Shown: one piece after another, positions 1-9,435 of the stretch
How the letters are laid out: each line of letters starts with the position of its first letter
Numbering within the stretch: position 1 is the first letter of the stretch
Assembly (NCBI RefSeq): GCF_001528665.1
Contig: NZ_BBYJ01000008.1
Location: 124,001-188,000, forward strand
Source of the DNA: Microtetraspora malaysiensis
GTDB lineage: Bacteria; Actinomycetota; Actinomycetes; Streptosporangiales; Streptosporangiaceae
DNA: 64,000 bases
Reading direction: 5' to 3'
The notes under the pieces: model-generated
Told to the model about the DNA's origin: nothing
Database searches by the model: none
What the model saw: the letters and a program-made list of their open reading frames with translations, nothing else
Made by a program: the position numbers and the translations under genes

Positions 1-126
1 GTTGCGGATGACCGCCACCTCGCCGCCTCCCGTGCGCTCGAAGCCGCCGAACGCGCCGATCACGGTTGGTACGGCGGCGACGATGGCCACGATGACTGCC
101 AGGATCGCCCACTTACGGACGCGCAT
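1..126 (-). CDS. N-terminus of a membrane-anchored protein, possibly SPFH/band-7 (partial)
   Basis: Only the first 42 codons are inside the window; the gene runs off the left edge. The ATG at 126 is preceded by a good ribosome binding site (GAGGAG). The product starts with a short basic stretch (MRVRK) and one hydrophobic segment (about residues 6-27), followed by a Gly-rich stretch and GGGEVAVIRN. That layout, an N-terminal anchor followed by a conserved E-V-A-V-x-R-N-G-like strand, resembles SPFH/band-7 (stomatin/prohibitin-like) proteins, which assemble on the inner face of the membrane. The family assignment rests on about ten residues and is tentative; the start and membrane anchor are clear. 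Confidence 0.45.
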   Translation of the reverse strand, partial: MRVRKWAILAVIVAIVAAVPTVIGAFGGFERTGGGEVAVIRN

Positions 127-276
127 GGGGGGACTCCTCACGAAACGACTGATCGCTCCGCGACGAACGTAGCAGAGCGAGGACGGTTCCGGCCCCTTCC
201 GTACGCACATGGACGGATCGCCGCACATCCGGACCGGACGGCCGGACCCCGCGACCGGCGGCGTCGCGGGGGCGGC

Positions 277-2427
277 TCAGACCGGCAGGGGGATGTGCAG
301 CGGCGGGAGATCGGGAGCGACCGGGTCGGCGAAGGCGTCGGTCAGCATCACCGAGACCGTGTACAGGTGCCAGAAGGCGTCCATCCGCGAGTCCGGCAGC
401 CGGGCCACGCCGCCCTCGTCGACGACGCGCGCCAGCCCGCCGGCCGTCAACGCGCCACCCGGGCCGACGATGCCCGCGTACATCCGGTCGGTCAGTTCCG
501 GTGAAGGCGTCGTCCGCCAGTTCCAGGGCTTGCTCGCCGGGTCGAACGTCCTCGGCGCGGCGGCTTTCGGCGCGGCGGTCTCGGCAGGGCGGGCGCGCCT
601 CGGCAGCCGCAGCCGGAGCCGGTCCATCAGCGTGCGGTCGGAGGACTCGGCGGTGAACCGCCATGGCGTGCCCTCCACCGGGATGTCACGCAACTGGGGC
701 GCGAAAGCGCCGATCACGTCGTGGATGACCGCCTCGGAACGCCGCCACAGCGGATCGATGCTCAGGGCGGTCCGGACGACCAGGTTGTCGAGGAACGGCG
801 GGATGGGGTTCTGGGCGCGCAGCAACGACGCGCGGGACGCCGCGTGCCAGCGGCCCACGCGATACGTCAGGTACAGATGGTCGAGCGCTCCCGCCCCGTC
901 CTCGCGGCAGCGCTCCTGCCACGGGGCCGCCAGGGCGCGGGCATGCTCCCCGGCCTCCTCGGTCAGCAGGTCGGCGTTCTTGCCGAACAGGCTGTTCACC
1001 CGGCGCCTGATCGCCTTCGGGTCCGGGTCGGCCTGGTTCTGCAGGAAGCCTCCCCGCAGGATCTCCCCGCCGTGGCCCGACATCCGGGGCGTGGGGTCGT
1101 ACGGCCCGCCGCCCGGGACGTTCTCGTACGCCGAGAGCATGCCCTCGCAGGCGAACAGCACGTTGTGGCCGCGGACGCGAGGATGGGGGACGACCAGCTC
1201 CGTCCCGCTCTTGGACCGTTTCGGCCGGACGACGCGGTGCTCGACGCGGAGCGCCTCCGCGACGCGCGCGGCGAGCACCACGTCGGGGTTGTCGTCGTGC
1301 CCCGAGGTCGCCGTCACGAACGGGATGCCCGCCTTGTACAGCAGCGCGGCGAGGAGGCGGCTGTCGCGGCCCCCGGTCAGCGACAGCCGTACCGGCTCCG
1401 GGGTGTTCCGCAGCGGTCGTACGGCGGCGAGCAGCGCGTCGGCGAGCTCGTCGATCTGGGCGCGCATCCCGCGCCTGGACGTCGGCACCTCGCGTGGGCC
1501 GGGAAGCGGGGACACGGTGATGGTGCGGCGGCCGCCGGTGACGCTGATCTCGGAGGCGGGTCGCAACGCGGCGACCCCGAGAAACGGTGTTTCGTCGGAG
1601 AGGAAGTACCCGGCCCGCAGCATGGACTCCATCGCGGGCAGGTCCCAGACGATCTCGGGTCGGCTCGATCCCGTCTCGGCCGCTCTGGCGGCGAGGTGGA
1701 CGAGCAGCGCGCGGCTGCCGGCGACGTGGACGTCCGGGGTCTCGGCGTAGAAGACGGGGCAGGCCCGGGTGAGCCCGGTGGCCGCGCTCACCTCCCCTTC
1801 ACCGGCCCGGAAGACCGAGAACACGCCGCCGGTGCGGGCGGCGGCCTCGCCGAGCCGGGGAGCGACCAGCAGCCGGTCCACCTCGCCCGGATCGGCCAGG
1901 TGTCCGGTGAGGCCCGCCACCCGGCCACCGCTGGAGCACACGATCGGCAGCCCGTGCCCCTCCGGCTCGTTGGACCAGGACAGCAGCGTGGTGTCACCGG
2001 CGGCCGACCGCCATTCGCGTGCGGTCACCGCCTCGGCCGGGACCGGGAAGGCGCGGGTGATGGCCTCGCGCGCCGCGTCGAGTACCGCGGGAGGCAGCGG
2101 GGCGCCCGCGCACTTGGCCGCGACCACTAGATGAACGCGCAACACGACCTCCCCGCCAGGTCGATCCGCCCCGTGACCCGCTTGGCGCGGCCGCCGACCG
2201 TCGTTCCTGGCGTCGTTCCGCGTGCCGTTCCCCGCGTCGTTCCGGCGGGAGGACGGGCTGCGTTCGGTGGCGCGGTCATGCGGTGGGTGTCCCTTCGATC
2301 GGTTACCCACTACTTCGCCGATGCCCCGATTCGTATTCACGGGTGGGACGCGGACGGCGGGAAGAGCGATCGGTTCCACGCCGGAGTACAGGGTGTGATC
2401 GAACTGAAGGGACTCGGCCGGCGGCAT
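277..2427 (-). CDS. asparagine-synthetase-like ATP-dependent amide ligase
   Basis: The C-terminal two thirds carry the adenylating PP-loop LSLTGGRDSRLLAALL and the rest of an asparagine synthetase B synthetase domain. An N-terminal glutaminase-like region (roughly 100-270 of the longest frame) is recognisable by its fold-like pattern but lacks the Met-Cys start of active glutamine amidotransferases. The protein may therefore use free ammonia, or cyclise a substrate as lasso-peptide C proteins do. The frame is open to 2427, but the first about 95 residues are low-complexity and Arg/Asn/Asp-rich. A GGGGAGG site sits just before a TTG at 2142 (and a GTG at 2145), so a product of about 621 residues is more likely. 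No RiPP precursor, B protein or transporter is visible next to it, so the substrate is unknown. Confidence 0.75.
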   Translation of the reverse strand: MPPAESLQFDHTLYSGVEPIALPAVRVPPVNTNRGIGEVVGNRSKGHPPHDRATERSPSSRRNDAGNGTRNDARNDGRRPRQAGHGADRPGGEVVLRVHLVVAAKCAGAPLPPAVLDAAREAITRAFPVPAEAVTAREWRSAAGDTTLLSWSNEPEGHGLPIVCSSGGRVAGLTGHLADPGEVDRLLVAPRLGEAAARTGGVFSVFRAGEGEVSAATGLTRACPVFYAETPDVHVAGSRALLVHLAARAAETGSSRPEIVWDLPAMESMLRAGYFLSDETPFLGVAALRPASEISVTGGRRTITVSPLPGPREVPTSRRGMRAQIDELADALLAAVRPLRNTPEPVRLSLTGGRDSRLLAALLYKAGIPFVTATSGHDDNPDVVLAARVAEALRVEHRVVRPKRSKSGTELVVPHPRVRGHNVLFACEGMLSAYENVPGGGPYDPTPRMSGHGGEILRGGFLQNQADPDPKAIRRRVNSLFGKNADLLTEEAGEHARALAAPWQERCREDGAGALDHLYLTYRVGRWHAASRASLLRAQNPIPPFLDNLVVRTALSIDPLWRRSEAVIHDVIGAFAPQLRDIPVEGTPWRFTAESSDRTLMDRLRLRLPRRARPAETAAPKAAAPRTFDPASKPWNWRTTPSPELTDRMYAGIVGPGGALTAGGLARVVDEGGVARLPDSRMDAFWHLYTVSVMLTDAFADPVAPDLPPLHIPLPV

Positions 2428-2484
2428 GAGAAGTCCGGGCCGCCGGTTACGGGATGCCCGCCTCGTCGTACGGGGTGACGACGA

Positions 2485-2523
2485 CGCGCCACGGCGCTCC
2501 CGGAGGGGGAGGGCCGTGGCGCG
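2485..2523. terminator. 11-bp perfect hairpin between parC and the amide-ligase gene
   Basis: Positions 2485-2495 and 2513-2523 are exact reverse complements (CGCGCCACGGC) with a 17-base loop. It lies downstream of the parC stop on the minus strand and upstream of the ligase gene. There is no T-run, as is usual in high-GC actinobacteria, so it is called as a terminator by position and stem strength. Confidence 0.5.
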
Positions 2524-2615
2524 GCGGGTCCGTCCTGAACGCAGGCGTGGCAGCGAGCCTGTCGAGGACGCGGGCGCGGGCGGTGCCGTTCAGGACACGG
2601 GTGTGACGGGCCTGG

Positions 2616-5153
2616 TCAGGAGGCGGGCGTGTGGCCGTCCTCCCCGTGCTGATCGGCCGGGGCCGAGCCGTCGCCCGGGGACGGCGTCAGGTCCGTGCTG
2701 CCCAGCGCGCCGCCGATCGCGGCGACCGTGTGCGTGAGCCGGACGCCGGATCCGTCACGGCGGCCCAGTTCCTCGGGCAGCGGGACCGGCTTGCCCACCG
2801 AGGACACCGCCTTCACCGGAGCCGGACCGGCCCAGGCGAGCAGCAGCACGTCCTCGCCCTTGAGGAAGCGCTGCGCCCGTACGCCGCCGGTCGCCCGGCC
2901 CTTGGGCGGGAACTCGGCGTAGTCGGAGACCTTGCCGCCCCCGACCTGGGTGCCGGGCAGGGCGGTCGAGGAGCCCGCGATCGTGACGACGCGGGCCTCC
3001 TGGGTGGGATCGACCACGCCGAACCAGATCACGCGGGCGCCCTCGTCCAGTCGGACGCCCGCCATGCCGCCCGCCGGACGGCCCTGCGGGCGCACCGAGG
3101 AGGCGGGGTAACGCAGCATCTGGGCGGTGGAGGTGATGAAGACCAGATCATGATCGGGGGAGGTCAGCTCGACCGCGCCGACGACCGTGTCGCCGTCGCG
3201 GAGGCCGATGACCTCGAACTCGTCGCGGTTGGCGGGGTATTCGGGGACGACCCGCTTGACCACGCCCTGGGCGGTGCCGAGCGCGAGACCGGGGCCGTCG
3301 GGGTCGAGCGAGCCCAGCCCGACGACGGTCTCGCCCGGGCTCAGCGTCACGAACTCGGAGACCGGATGCCCGCCCGCCAGCGACGGCGGGTTGGCCGAGG
3401 GCGGCAGCGTCGGCAGGTCCACCACGGGGACCCGGATCAGCCGTCCCAGCGAGGTGACCACACCCACCTCGGTCCTGACCGTGCAGCGCACCACGGAGAC
3501 CAGCACGTCGTGCGCGGCGCGCTCGCCCTCCGGGGCGAGCGGCACGGCGTCGGTCGTACGGGCCAGCAGCCCGGTCGAGGACATCAGGACCAGGCACGGG
3601 TCGTCGGCCACCTCCAACGGCACCGCCGCGGTGAGCGCGGCTCCCGATGACTCCAGCAGCACGGTGCGGCGCGGCGTGCCGTACGTCTTGGCGATCTCGG
3701 CGAGCTCCTTGGAGACGACCTGGCGGAGCCGGTCCTCCGAGGAGAGGATCTCGGTGAGCGCGGCGATCTCCGCGGACAGCGTCTCCTTCTCGCGGTCGAG
3801 CTCCAGCTTGTCGAACCGGGTGAGGCGGCGCAGCGGGGTGTCCAGGATGTAGTTCGCCTGGACCTCGCTCAGCTCAAAGGTCTCCATCAGCCCGGCGCGC
3901 GCCTGGGCGGTGTCGTCGGAGGAGCGGACGATGCGGATGACCTCGTCGATGTTGAGCAGCGCGATGAGGAGGCCGTCCACCAGGTGGAGCCGCTCCTCGC
4001 GCTTGCGGCGGCGGTGAGCCGAGCGGCGGCGCACGACGTCGAGGCGGTGGTCGACGTAGACCTGGAGCAGCTCGCGCAGGCCGAGGGTGCGAGGCTGACC
4101 GTCCACCAGTGCCACGTTGTTGATGCCGAAGGTCTCCTCCATCGGCGTCAGCCGGTAGAGCTCCTCCAGCACGGCCTCCGGGTGGAAGCCGTTCTTGACC
4201 TCGATGACCATCCGCAGGCCCTTGTGGCGGTCGGTGAGGTCCTTCAGGTCGGCGATGCCATTGAGCTTCTTGGCGGTCACCAGCTCCTTGATCTTGGTGA
4301 TGACGCGTTCGGGGCCGACGTTGAACGGCAGCTCCGTGATCACGATGCCCTTGCGGCGCGGCGTGACCTGCTCGATCGTGGCCTTGGCCCGCATCTTGAA
4401 GGTGCCGCGGCCCTTCTCGTACGCGTCCCTGACGCCGGAGAGGCCGGTGATCGTGCCGCCGGTCGGCAGGTCGGGCCCGGGGACGAAGCGCATCAGCTCT
4501 TCGAGTGTGGCGTCCGGCCGCTTGATCAGGTGCCGGGCCGCCGCGATGACCTCGCCCAGGTTGTGCGGCGCCATGTTGGTCGCCATGCCGACCGCGATGC
4601 CGGAGGCGCCGTTGACCAGCAGGTTGGGGAACGCCGCGGGCAGGACGGTCGGCTCGGTCTCCTGGCCGTCGTAGTTGGGCTTGAAGTCGACGGTGTCCTC
4701 GTCGATCGACTGCACCATGAGCAGTGCCGAGGCGGCGAGCCGGGCCTCGGTGTACCGCATGGCGGCGGGCAGGTCGTCGAGGGAGCCGAAGTTGCCGTGC
4801 CCGTCCACCAGGGGCAGCCGCATCGAGAACGGCTGCGCCAAGCGCACCAGCGCGTCGTAGATGGCGGTGTCGCCGTGCGGGTGGAGCTTGCCCATCACGT
4901 CGCCGACGACGCGCGAGGACTTGACGTGGCCGCGATCGGGACGCAACCCCATCTCGCTCATCGAGTAGAGGATGCGGCGCTGCACCGGCTTCAACCCGTC
5001 GCGGGCGTCCGGGAGCGCGCGCTGGTAGATCACCGAATACGCGTATTCCAGGTAGCTGGCGCGCATCTCCTCGGACACGTCGATGTCGACGATCCGCTCT
5101 TCGAAGTCCTCGTCCGGCGGGGGTGTGGTCGTGCGTCGGGCCATATCGAACAT
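2616..5153 (-). CDS. parC: DNA topoisomerase IV subunit A (type IIA topoisomerase)
   Basis: Breakage-reunion subunit of a type IIA topoisomerase that decatenates or relaxes DNA with a GyrB/ParE partner. The N-terminal domain has the conserved [18 protein letters not shown], the helix with the quinolone region [17 protein letters not shown], and the catalytic tyrosine in [11 protein letters not shown] tower/coiled-coil region follows, and a beta-pinwheel C-terminal domain (about 490-820). I see no GyrA box (QRGGKG-like) in the pinwheel, which favours topoisomerase IV over gyrase; gyrA would be expected near oriC. Length (845 residues) is normal. The ATG at 5153 (MFDMARR) or the one at 5144 (MARR) could be the start. 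No parE neighbour is present in this window. Confidence 0.88.
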   Translation of the reverse strand: MFDMARRTTTPPPDEDFEERIVDIDVSEEMRASYLEYAYSVIYQRALPDARDGLKPVQRRILYSMSEMGLRPDRGHVKSSRVVGDVMGKLHPHGDTAIYDALVRLAQPFSMRLPLVDGHGNFGSLDDLPAAMRYTEARLAASALLMVQSIDEDTVDFKPNYDGQETEPTVLPAAFPNLLVNGASGIAVGMATNMAPHNLGEVIAAARHLIKRPDATLEELMRFVPGPDLPTGGTITGLSGVRDAYEKGRGTFKMRAKATIEQVTPRRKGIVITELPFNVGPERVITKIKELVTAKKLNGIADLKDLTDRHKGLRMVIEVKNGFHPEAVLEELYRLTPMEETFGINNVALVDGQPRTLGLRELLQVYVDHRLDVVRRRSAHRRRKREERLHLVDGLLIALLNIDEVIRIVRSSDDTAQARAGLMETFELSEVQANYILDTPLRRLTRFDKLELDREKETLSAEIAALTEILSSEDRLRQVVSKELAEIAKTYGTPRRTVLLESSGAALTAAVPLEVADDPCLVLMSSTGLLARTTDAVPLAPEGERAAHDVLVSVVRCTVRTEVGVVTSLGRLIRVPVVDLPTLPPSANPPSLAGGHPVSEFVTLSPGETVVGLGSLDPDGPGLALGTAQGVVKRVVPEYPANRDEFEVIGLRDGDTVVGAVELTSPDHDLVFITSTAQMLRYPASSVRPQGRPAGGMAGVRLDEGARVIWFGVVDPTQEARVVTIAGSSTALPGTQVGGGKVSDYAEFPPKGRATGGVRAQRFLKGEDVLLLAWAGPAPVKAVSSVGKPVPLPEELGRRDGSGVRLTHTVAAIGGALGSTDLTPSPGDGSAPADQHGEDGHTPAS

Positions 5154-5360
5154 TGTGCCGATGACAGGGAGTGGTCGCGACTCAGCGGCGATTCCCGCCC
5201 CGCCTAATCCGGTTTAAGTGACTTTTGACGCATTTGGCAGAGATACGTGTTGTTCCTGCCGGTACGACGGGGCAAGGAGGTGAACCTGGTGTTTTGCTCC
5301 ACTCGCGCGGTGGGGGCCGGTCGGGTGCCCCTGTCACCGTCAGTGGTCACCGCCGTGGCG

Positions 5361-5398
5361 GACGGTCCCCCGCCGACGTTTCGCGGCGGCGGACCGTC
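5361..5398. terminator. strong hairpin in the 5154-5493 intergenic gap
   Basis: GACGGTCC (5361-5368) pairs with GGACCGTC (5391-5398); after one mismatch six further pairs continue the stem (5370-5375 with 5384-5389) around an 8-base loop. It lies downstream of the minus-strand GNAT gene that stops at 5494 and upstream of parC, so it probably ends the GNAT transcript. The rest of the 340-base gap contains the parC upstream region; I see no gene in it. Confidence 0.6.
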
Positions 5399-5493
5399 TC
5401 AGTGAGCGCCGGGCTCAGCCGGGCTCAGTGAACGCCGGGCCGCCGCCGGGAAAAACGCCGCGTCGCTTCTCGGGCGACCGGGCCTGAGTCGTC

Positions 5494-6093
5494 TCAGCGG
5501 GTGCCGGGCAGCGGGCGCATCGCGCCCGGCCAGGGGCCGGGTGTGCTGCCCTCGTCCTCGTCGCCCGGCACGTTCAGCCGGCTGTCGTAGATCCGGAAGC
5601 CGCGGGCCTGGTAGTTCGCCAGCGCCGCCGGGCCGTCGAGGGAGCAGGTGTGGAGCCAGACGCGCCGGGTGGGAGGGAGTCCGGGCCAGCGGTCGGCCAT
5701 GTCCCAGGCCCGTGCCGTACCGGTCGTGAGGAGGTGACCGCCCAGTCCCTGCCCGATCGCGTACGGCAGCAGCCCGAAGCTGGAGATCTCCACCACGCCG
5801 TCGTCCTGGGAGACCAGCTCCACGTAGCCGGCCGGCGTTCCGTCGCGCCAGGCGACCCAGGTCTCGCTGCCCGGCCGGTCCAGCAGGGACATCCACTGCT
5901 GCCAGGTCCACGGCAGGCGCTCGGTCCACTGCCAGTCGCCGCCGACGGCGGTGTACAGGAAGCGGTTGAATTCGGGGGAGGGGATCGCCGCGCGCACGAT
6001 GTCCACGGGCGGTCGCGGCTCCCGCGCCGGCCGCAGATCTCCGGGGTCGGTCTGCTCCAGGTACCAGGTGGTCACGTCCATAGCGGGATTCAT
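5494..6093 (-). CDS. GNAT-family N-acetyltransferase
   Basis: A 199-residue protein with a single GNAT fold. The acetyl-CoA pyrophosphate loop is visible as the R/QxxGxG-type motif IGQGLGGHLL, followed by a helix and the C-terminal part ALANYQARGFRIYD, which is the usual beta6-beta7 region of GNATs. Aromatic residues before the core (WTERLPWTWQQW) suggest a family with a capped substrate pocket. The substrate cannot be told. I place the start at ATG 6093 (MNPAMDV) because the upstream extension would enter the helicase promoter; ATG 6081 or 6129 are alternatives. The gene is divergent from the RecQ-like helicase with a short shared upstream region of about 118 bases. Confidence 0.8.
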   Translation of the reverse strand: MNPAMDVTTWYLEQTDPGDLRPAREPRPPVDIVRAAIPSPEFNRFLYTAVGGDWQWTERLPWTWQQWMSLLDRPGSETWVAWRDGTPAGYVELVSQDDGVVEISSFGLLPYAIGQGLGGHLLTTGTARAWDMADRWPGLPPTRRVWLHTCSLDGPAALANYQARGFRIYDSRLNVPGDEDEGSTPGPWPGAMRPLPGTR

Positions 6094-6211
6094 CCAACCA
6101 TGTCCGCCGAACCGAGTCGGCGGGGGCATACCCGGCCGCTCTATCGTCGCGTTGTCCACAAGTGCCGAAGACGGGGCGCGAACAGTCGGAGGGAACTGGT
6201 AGCAAAGACCC

Positions 6212-8326
6212 GTGACAGCAGAAGTGGCAGGGGAAGAGCGGGCGTTGCGCGACGAGGCCGAGGCGCGCCTGCGGGCGCTGGCCGGAGAGGGCGCGCGGCT
6301 GCGCGACGACCAGTGGGCGGCGATCAAGGCGCTGGTGATGGACCGGAGGCGCGCCCTGGTCGTGCAGCGCACCGGCTGGGGCAAGTCAGCGGTCTACTTC
6401 GTGGCGACCGCACTGCTCCGCGAGCTGGGCGAGGGGCCGACGGTGATCGTCTCCCCGTTGCTGGCCCTCATGCGCAACCAGATCGCGGCCGCCGAGCGCG
6501 CCGGCATCCACGCCGCCACGATCAACTCGGCCAACCCCGAGGAGTGGGAGAAGATCTACGCCCAGGTCGCCGAGGGCGTGATCGACGTGCTTCTCGTCAG
6601 CCCCGAGCGGCTGAACAACCCCGACTTCCGCGACCAGGTGCTGCCCGAGCTGGCCGAGAGCGCCGGGCTGGTGGTGATCGACGAGGCCCACTGCATCTCC
6701 GACTGGGGGCACGATTTCCGGCCCGACTACCGTCGCCTGCGCACGATGCTGACCGAGCTGCCGCCCGGCATCCCCGTCCTCGCCACCACCGCGACCGCCA
6801 ACGCGCGGGTGACCAGGGACGTCGCCGAGCAGCTCGCGGCGAGTCCCGAGTGGGACGATCCCGCCGCCCCGCTCGTCCTGCGCGGCTCCCTTGAGCGTGA
6901 GAGCCTGCACCTGTCCGTCGTGCGGCTGCGCGGGGCGGGGGAGCGTCTGGCGTGGCTGGCCAGGACGCTGAACGAGCTTCCGGGGTCGGGCATCGTCTAC
7001 ACGCTGACCGTGGCCGCCGCCCAGGAGATCGCCGCCTATCTGCGCGAGCAGGGGCACCCGGTGGCCGCGTACTCGGGGCAGACCGAGCCGGCCGAGCGCC
7101 TGGCCGCCGAGGAGGACCTGCTCGCCAACCGCATCAAGGCGCTGGTCGCCACCTCCGCCCTGGGCATGGGCTTCGACAAGCCGGACCTCGGTTTCGTCGT
7201 CCACGTCGGTGCCCCGTCCTCGCCCGTGGCGTACTACCAGCAGGTCGGCCGCGCGGGCCGCGGCGTGGAGCGGGCGGAGGTGATCCTGCTCCCGGGCGCG
7301 GAAGACCGGGAGATCTGGTCCTATTTCGCCTCGCTCGCGTTCCCGCCCGAGCAGGTGGTCCGCGCGACGCTCGCGGCGCTTTCGGAAGAGGGCATGCTCT
7401 CGACGGCCGCCCTCGAGACGCGGGTCGATCTCAGCCGGAGCCGGCTGGAGATGATGCTCAAGGTCCTCGACGTGGACGGCGCGGTCCGCCGGGTGAAGGG
7501 CGGCTGGGAGGCGACCGGGGAGCCCTGGACGTACGACGCCGAGCGTTATCGCCGGGTCGCCGCCGAGCGTGCGGCCGAGCAGGAGGCCATGCTCGGGTAC
7601 ATCGCGACCACCGAGTGCCGGGAGCAGTTCCTGCGCGGGCACCTCGACGACGAGGCGAGCCCGTGCGGCCGGTGCGACAACTGCACCGGCGCCCACCGCT
7701 CGGCGGAGGTCGCGGTCGAGGATGTCCAGGTCGCGCACGACCGCCTGGCCCGCCCCGGGGTGGACCTGGAGGCGCGCCGCCAGTGGCCGACCGGCCTCGC
7801 CGACCTGAAGGGCAGGATCAAGCCCGAGCTGGCGGCCGAGACGGGCCGCACGCTCGGCCGGCTCACCGACATCGGCTGGGGCACTCGGCTGCGTGAGCTG
7901 TTCGCCGGGCCGGACGGACCGATTCCCGACGACGTGTTCGGCGCGGTGGTGGGCGTGCTCAAGTCCTGGCACTGGCCGACGCGGCCGGTGGCGGTGGTCA
8001 GCGTCCCGTCCGTGTCCCACCCGCAGCTCGTGCGGAGCCTGGCCGAGCGGATCGCCGCCATCGGCCGCCTGGACTACCTGGGAGAGCTGGGCTATCGCGG
8101 CGGGCCGCCGGGACGGCAGTTCAACAGCGCCCAGCGCGTCGCCGCGGTCCGCGGCACCCTCGCGATGCCGCGCGATCTCGCGGAGCGGATCGCCGCCGCG
8201 GGCGGCCCCGTCCTGCTCGTGGACGACCGGGTGGACACCGGGTGGACCATGACGCTCGCCACGGCCCAGATCCGGCACGCGGGCGCCCCCGCCGTCCTTC
8301 CGCTCGCCCTCGCCGTGACGTCCTGA
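6212..8326 (+). CDS. RecQ-family DNA helicase with C-terminal phosphoribosyltransferase-like domain
   Basis: ATP-dependent 3'-5' helicase for repair and recombination intermediates. Residues about 25-350 form the two RecA-like lobes: Walker A in RTGWGKSAV (53-61), DEAH at 157-160 in VVIDEAHCISDWGHDFRP, motif III ATTATAN, and motif VI QQVGRAGR. A RecQ zinc-binding region follows with ECREQF and CGRCDNCTG supplying four cysteines. The last 190 residues are not an HRDC domain; they end in PVLLVDDRVDTGWTMTLA, the PRPP loop of type I phosphoribosyltransferases with the Asp-Asp pair at about 671-672. Start is GTG at 6212; an in-frame GTG at 6224 is possible because the Shine-Dalgarno-like GGAGGG is rather far upstream. 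Confidence 0.88.
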   Translation: MTAEVAGEERALRDEAEARLRALAGEGARLRDDQWAAIKALVMDRRRALVVQRTGWGKSAVYFVATALLRELGEGPTVIVSPLLALMRNQIAAAERAGIHAATINSANPEEWEKIYAQVAEGVIDVLLVSPERLNNPDFRDQVLPELAESAGLVVIDEAHCISDWGHDFRPDYRRLRTMLTELPPGIPVLATTATANARVTRDVAEQLAASPEWDDPAAPLVLRGSLERESLHLSVVRLRGAGERLAWLARTLNELPGSGIVYTLTVAAAQEIAAYLREQGHPVAAYSGQTEPAERLAAEEDLLANRIKALVATSALGMGFDKPDLGFVVHVGAPSSPVAYYQQVGRAGRGVERAEVILLPGAEDREIWSYFASLAFPPEQVVRATLAALSEEGMLSTAALETRVDLSRSRLEMMLKVLDVDGAVRRVKGGWEATGEPWTYDAERYRRVAAERAAEQEAMLGYIATTECREQFLRGHLDDEASPCGRCDNCTGAHRSAEVAVEDVQVAHDRLARPGVDLEARRQWPTGLADLKGRIKPELAAETGRTLGRLTDIGWGTRLRELFAGPDGPIPDDVFGAVVGVLKSWHWPTRPVAVVSVPSVSHPQLVRSLAERIAAIGRLDYLGELGYRGGPPGRQFNSAQRVAAVRGTLAMPRDLAERIAAAGGPVLLVDDRVDTGWTMTLATAQIRHAGAPAVLPLALAVTS

Positions 8327-8399
8327 CGCCGCGCGGGGGCCGGGCGGCACCGGGCCGTGAACGTGGAGCCGCGCGCGGGGAGGCTGGAGGGCGGTGAGG

Positions 8400-9293
8400 C
8401 TAGAGGCGGGGGCGGGCGCCGAGGTAGGAGATGCACTTGGCGGCCAGGGCGTTGCCCGCCGCCAGGGCCTCGGCGGGCGGCTTGCCGGCCAGCCACGGGG
8501 GCATGAAGCCGGCGGCGAACGCGTCGCCGGCGCCGGTGCCGTCCACGATCCGGTCGACCGACTCGGCGGGCGCCCGCACCGGCTCGGACCGGTTGTTGGT
8601 GTACCAGAGGGCGCCGTCCTTGTTGAGCTTTATCACGACCTGGGGGAACCAGGCGGTGAGCACCTTCGCCGCGGCCGCGGGCTCGTCCCGGCCGGTCAGC
8701 ACCTTGGCCTGGTCGATGTTGGCGAGCAGCAGCTTGGCGCCGTGGGTCCACTCCAGGAACGGCTCGGCGCCGGTGCGCTCCACCGGCGCGGACGAGGCGC
8801 AGTCCACGGAGATGGACATCCCGGCCCGGCGGGCCAGGTCGAGCGCGGCCAGCCCGGCGTCGCGCGAGCCCTCGTTGATGAGCGTGTAGCCGGACACGTG
8901 CAGGTGGGCGCCGCCGCTGAACAGGTCGCGTGGCAGGTCCTCGGGGGCGAGGGCGGCGTTGGCCCCGGGGTCGGACAGCATGGTCCGCTCGCCCTTGTGC
9001 GTGACGAGCACCACGCAGGTGCCGGTCGGGCGCTCGGGGTCCATCACGAGCCGGGCGTCCACGCCGTAGCCCATCAGCTCCATGTCCCGGTTGCGGCCGG
9101 TGATGTCGGCGCCGCGGCGGCCGATGAAGGCCACCTCGTGGCCCTCGACCGCGAGCCAGGACGCGATGTTCGCGCCGGATCCGCCGCCGTGCATCGTCAC
9201 GACCGCCGGAGTATCGCTCGCCCTCGCGAGGGGGAAGCGGGCGCGCGCGAGTGCGTCGGTCATGAGATCGCCCACCACAACGACCCGCGTCAT
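8400..9293 (-). CDS. PfkB-family carbohydrate kinase
   Basis: A 297-residue ribokinase-fold sugar or nucleoside kinase. The N-terminal PfkB signature region is MHGGGSGANIASWLA (the Gly-Gly substrate loop), and the C-terminal signature DGTGAGDAFAAGF contains the catalytic Asp and the anion-hole glycines. Specificity (ribose, fructose, adenosine and so on) is not evident from sequence. It converges with the RecQ-like gene, 73 bases apart, and is divergent from the GNAT/acyl-CoA synthetase gene. Length is typical for the family. Confidence 0.85.
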   Translation of the reverse strand: MTRVVVVGDLMTDALARARFPLARASDTPAVVTMHGGGSGANIASWLAVEGHEVAFIGRRGADITGRNRDMELMGYGVDARLVMDPERPTGTCVVLVTHKGERTMLSDPGANAALAPEDLPRDLFSGGAHLHVSGYTLINEGSRDAGLAALDLARRAGMSISVDCASSAPVERTGAEPFLEWTHGAKLLLANIDQAKVLTGRDEPAAAAKVLTAWFPQVVIKLNKDGALWYTNNRSEPVRAPAESVDRIVDGTGAGDAFAAGFMPPWLAGKPPAEALAAGNALAAKCISYLGARPRL

Positions 9294-9435
9294 GATGTCA
9301 CCACCTTGCCAGCTGCTCGTTGAGGTGAGTCCGCCGGAGGGGGTCGGCGTCCTCGCCGGGCTTTAGGGCTATGCCGAGAAACTTAACAGCTTCTGGCCAC
9401 GTCGTGGGGGGCGGGTCGCCACTCGCAGGGAGTCG

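Noticed and set aside
209-1750. Long plus-strand reading frame of 513 codons opposite the amide-ligase gene
   Set aside because: Ser/Arg/Pro-rich translation without any domain, exactly antisense to a gene with clear motifs; a by-product of high GC content.
2616-5153. Calling the type II topoisomerase gyrase A
   Set aside because: No GyrA box seen in the C-terminal domain and no gyrB next to it; topoisomerase IV subunit A fits better.
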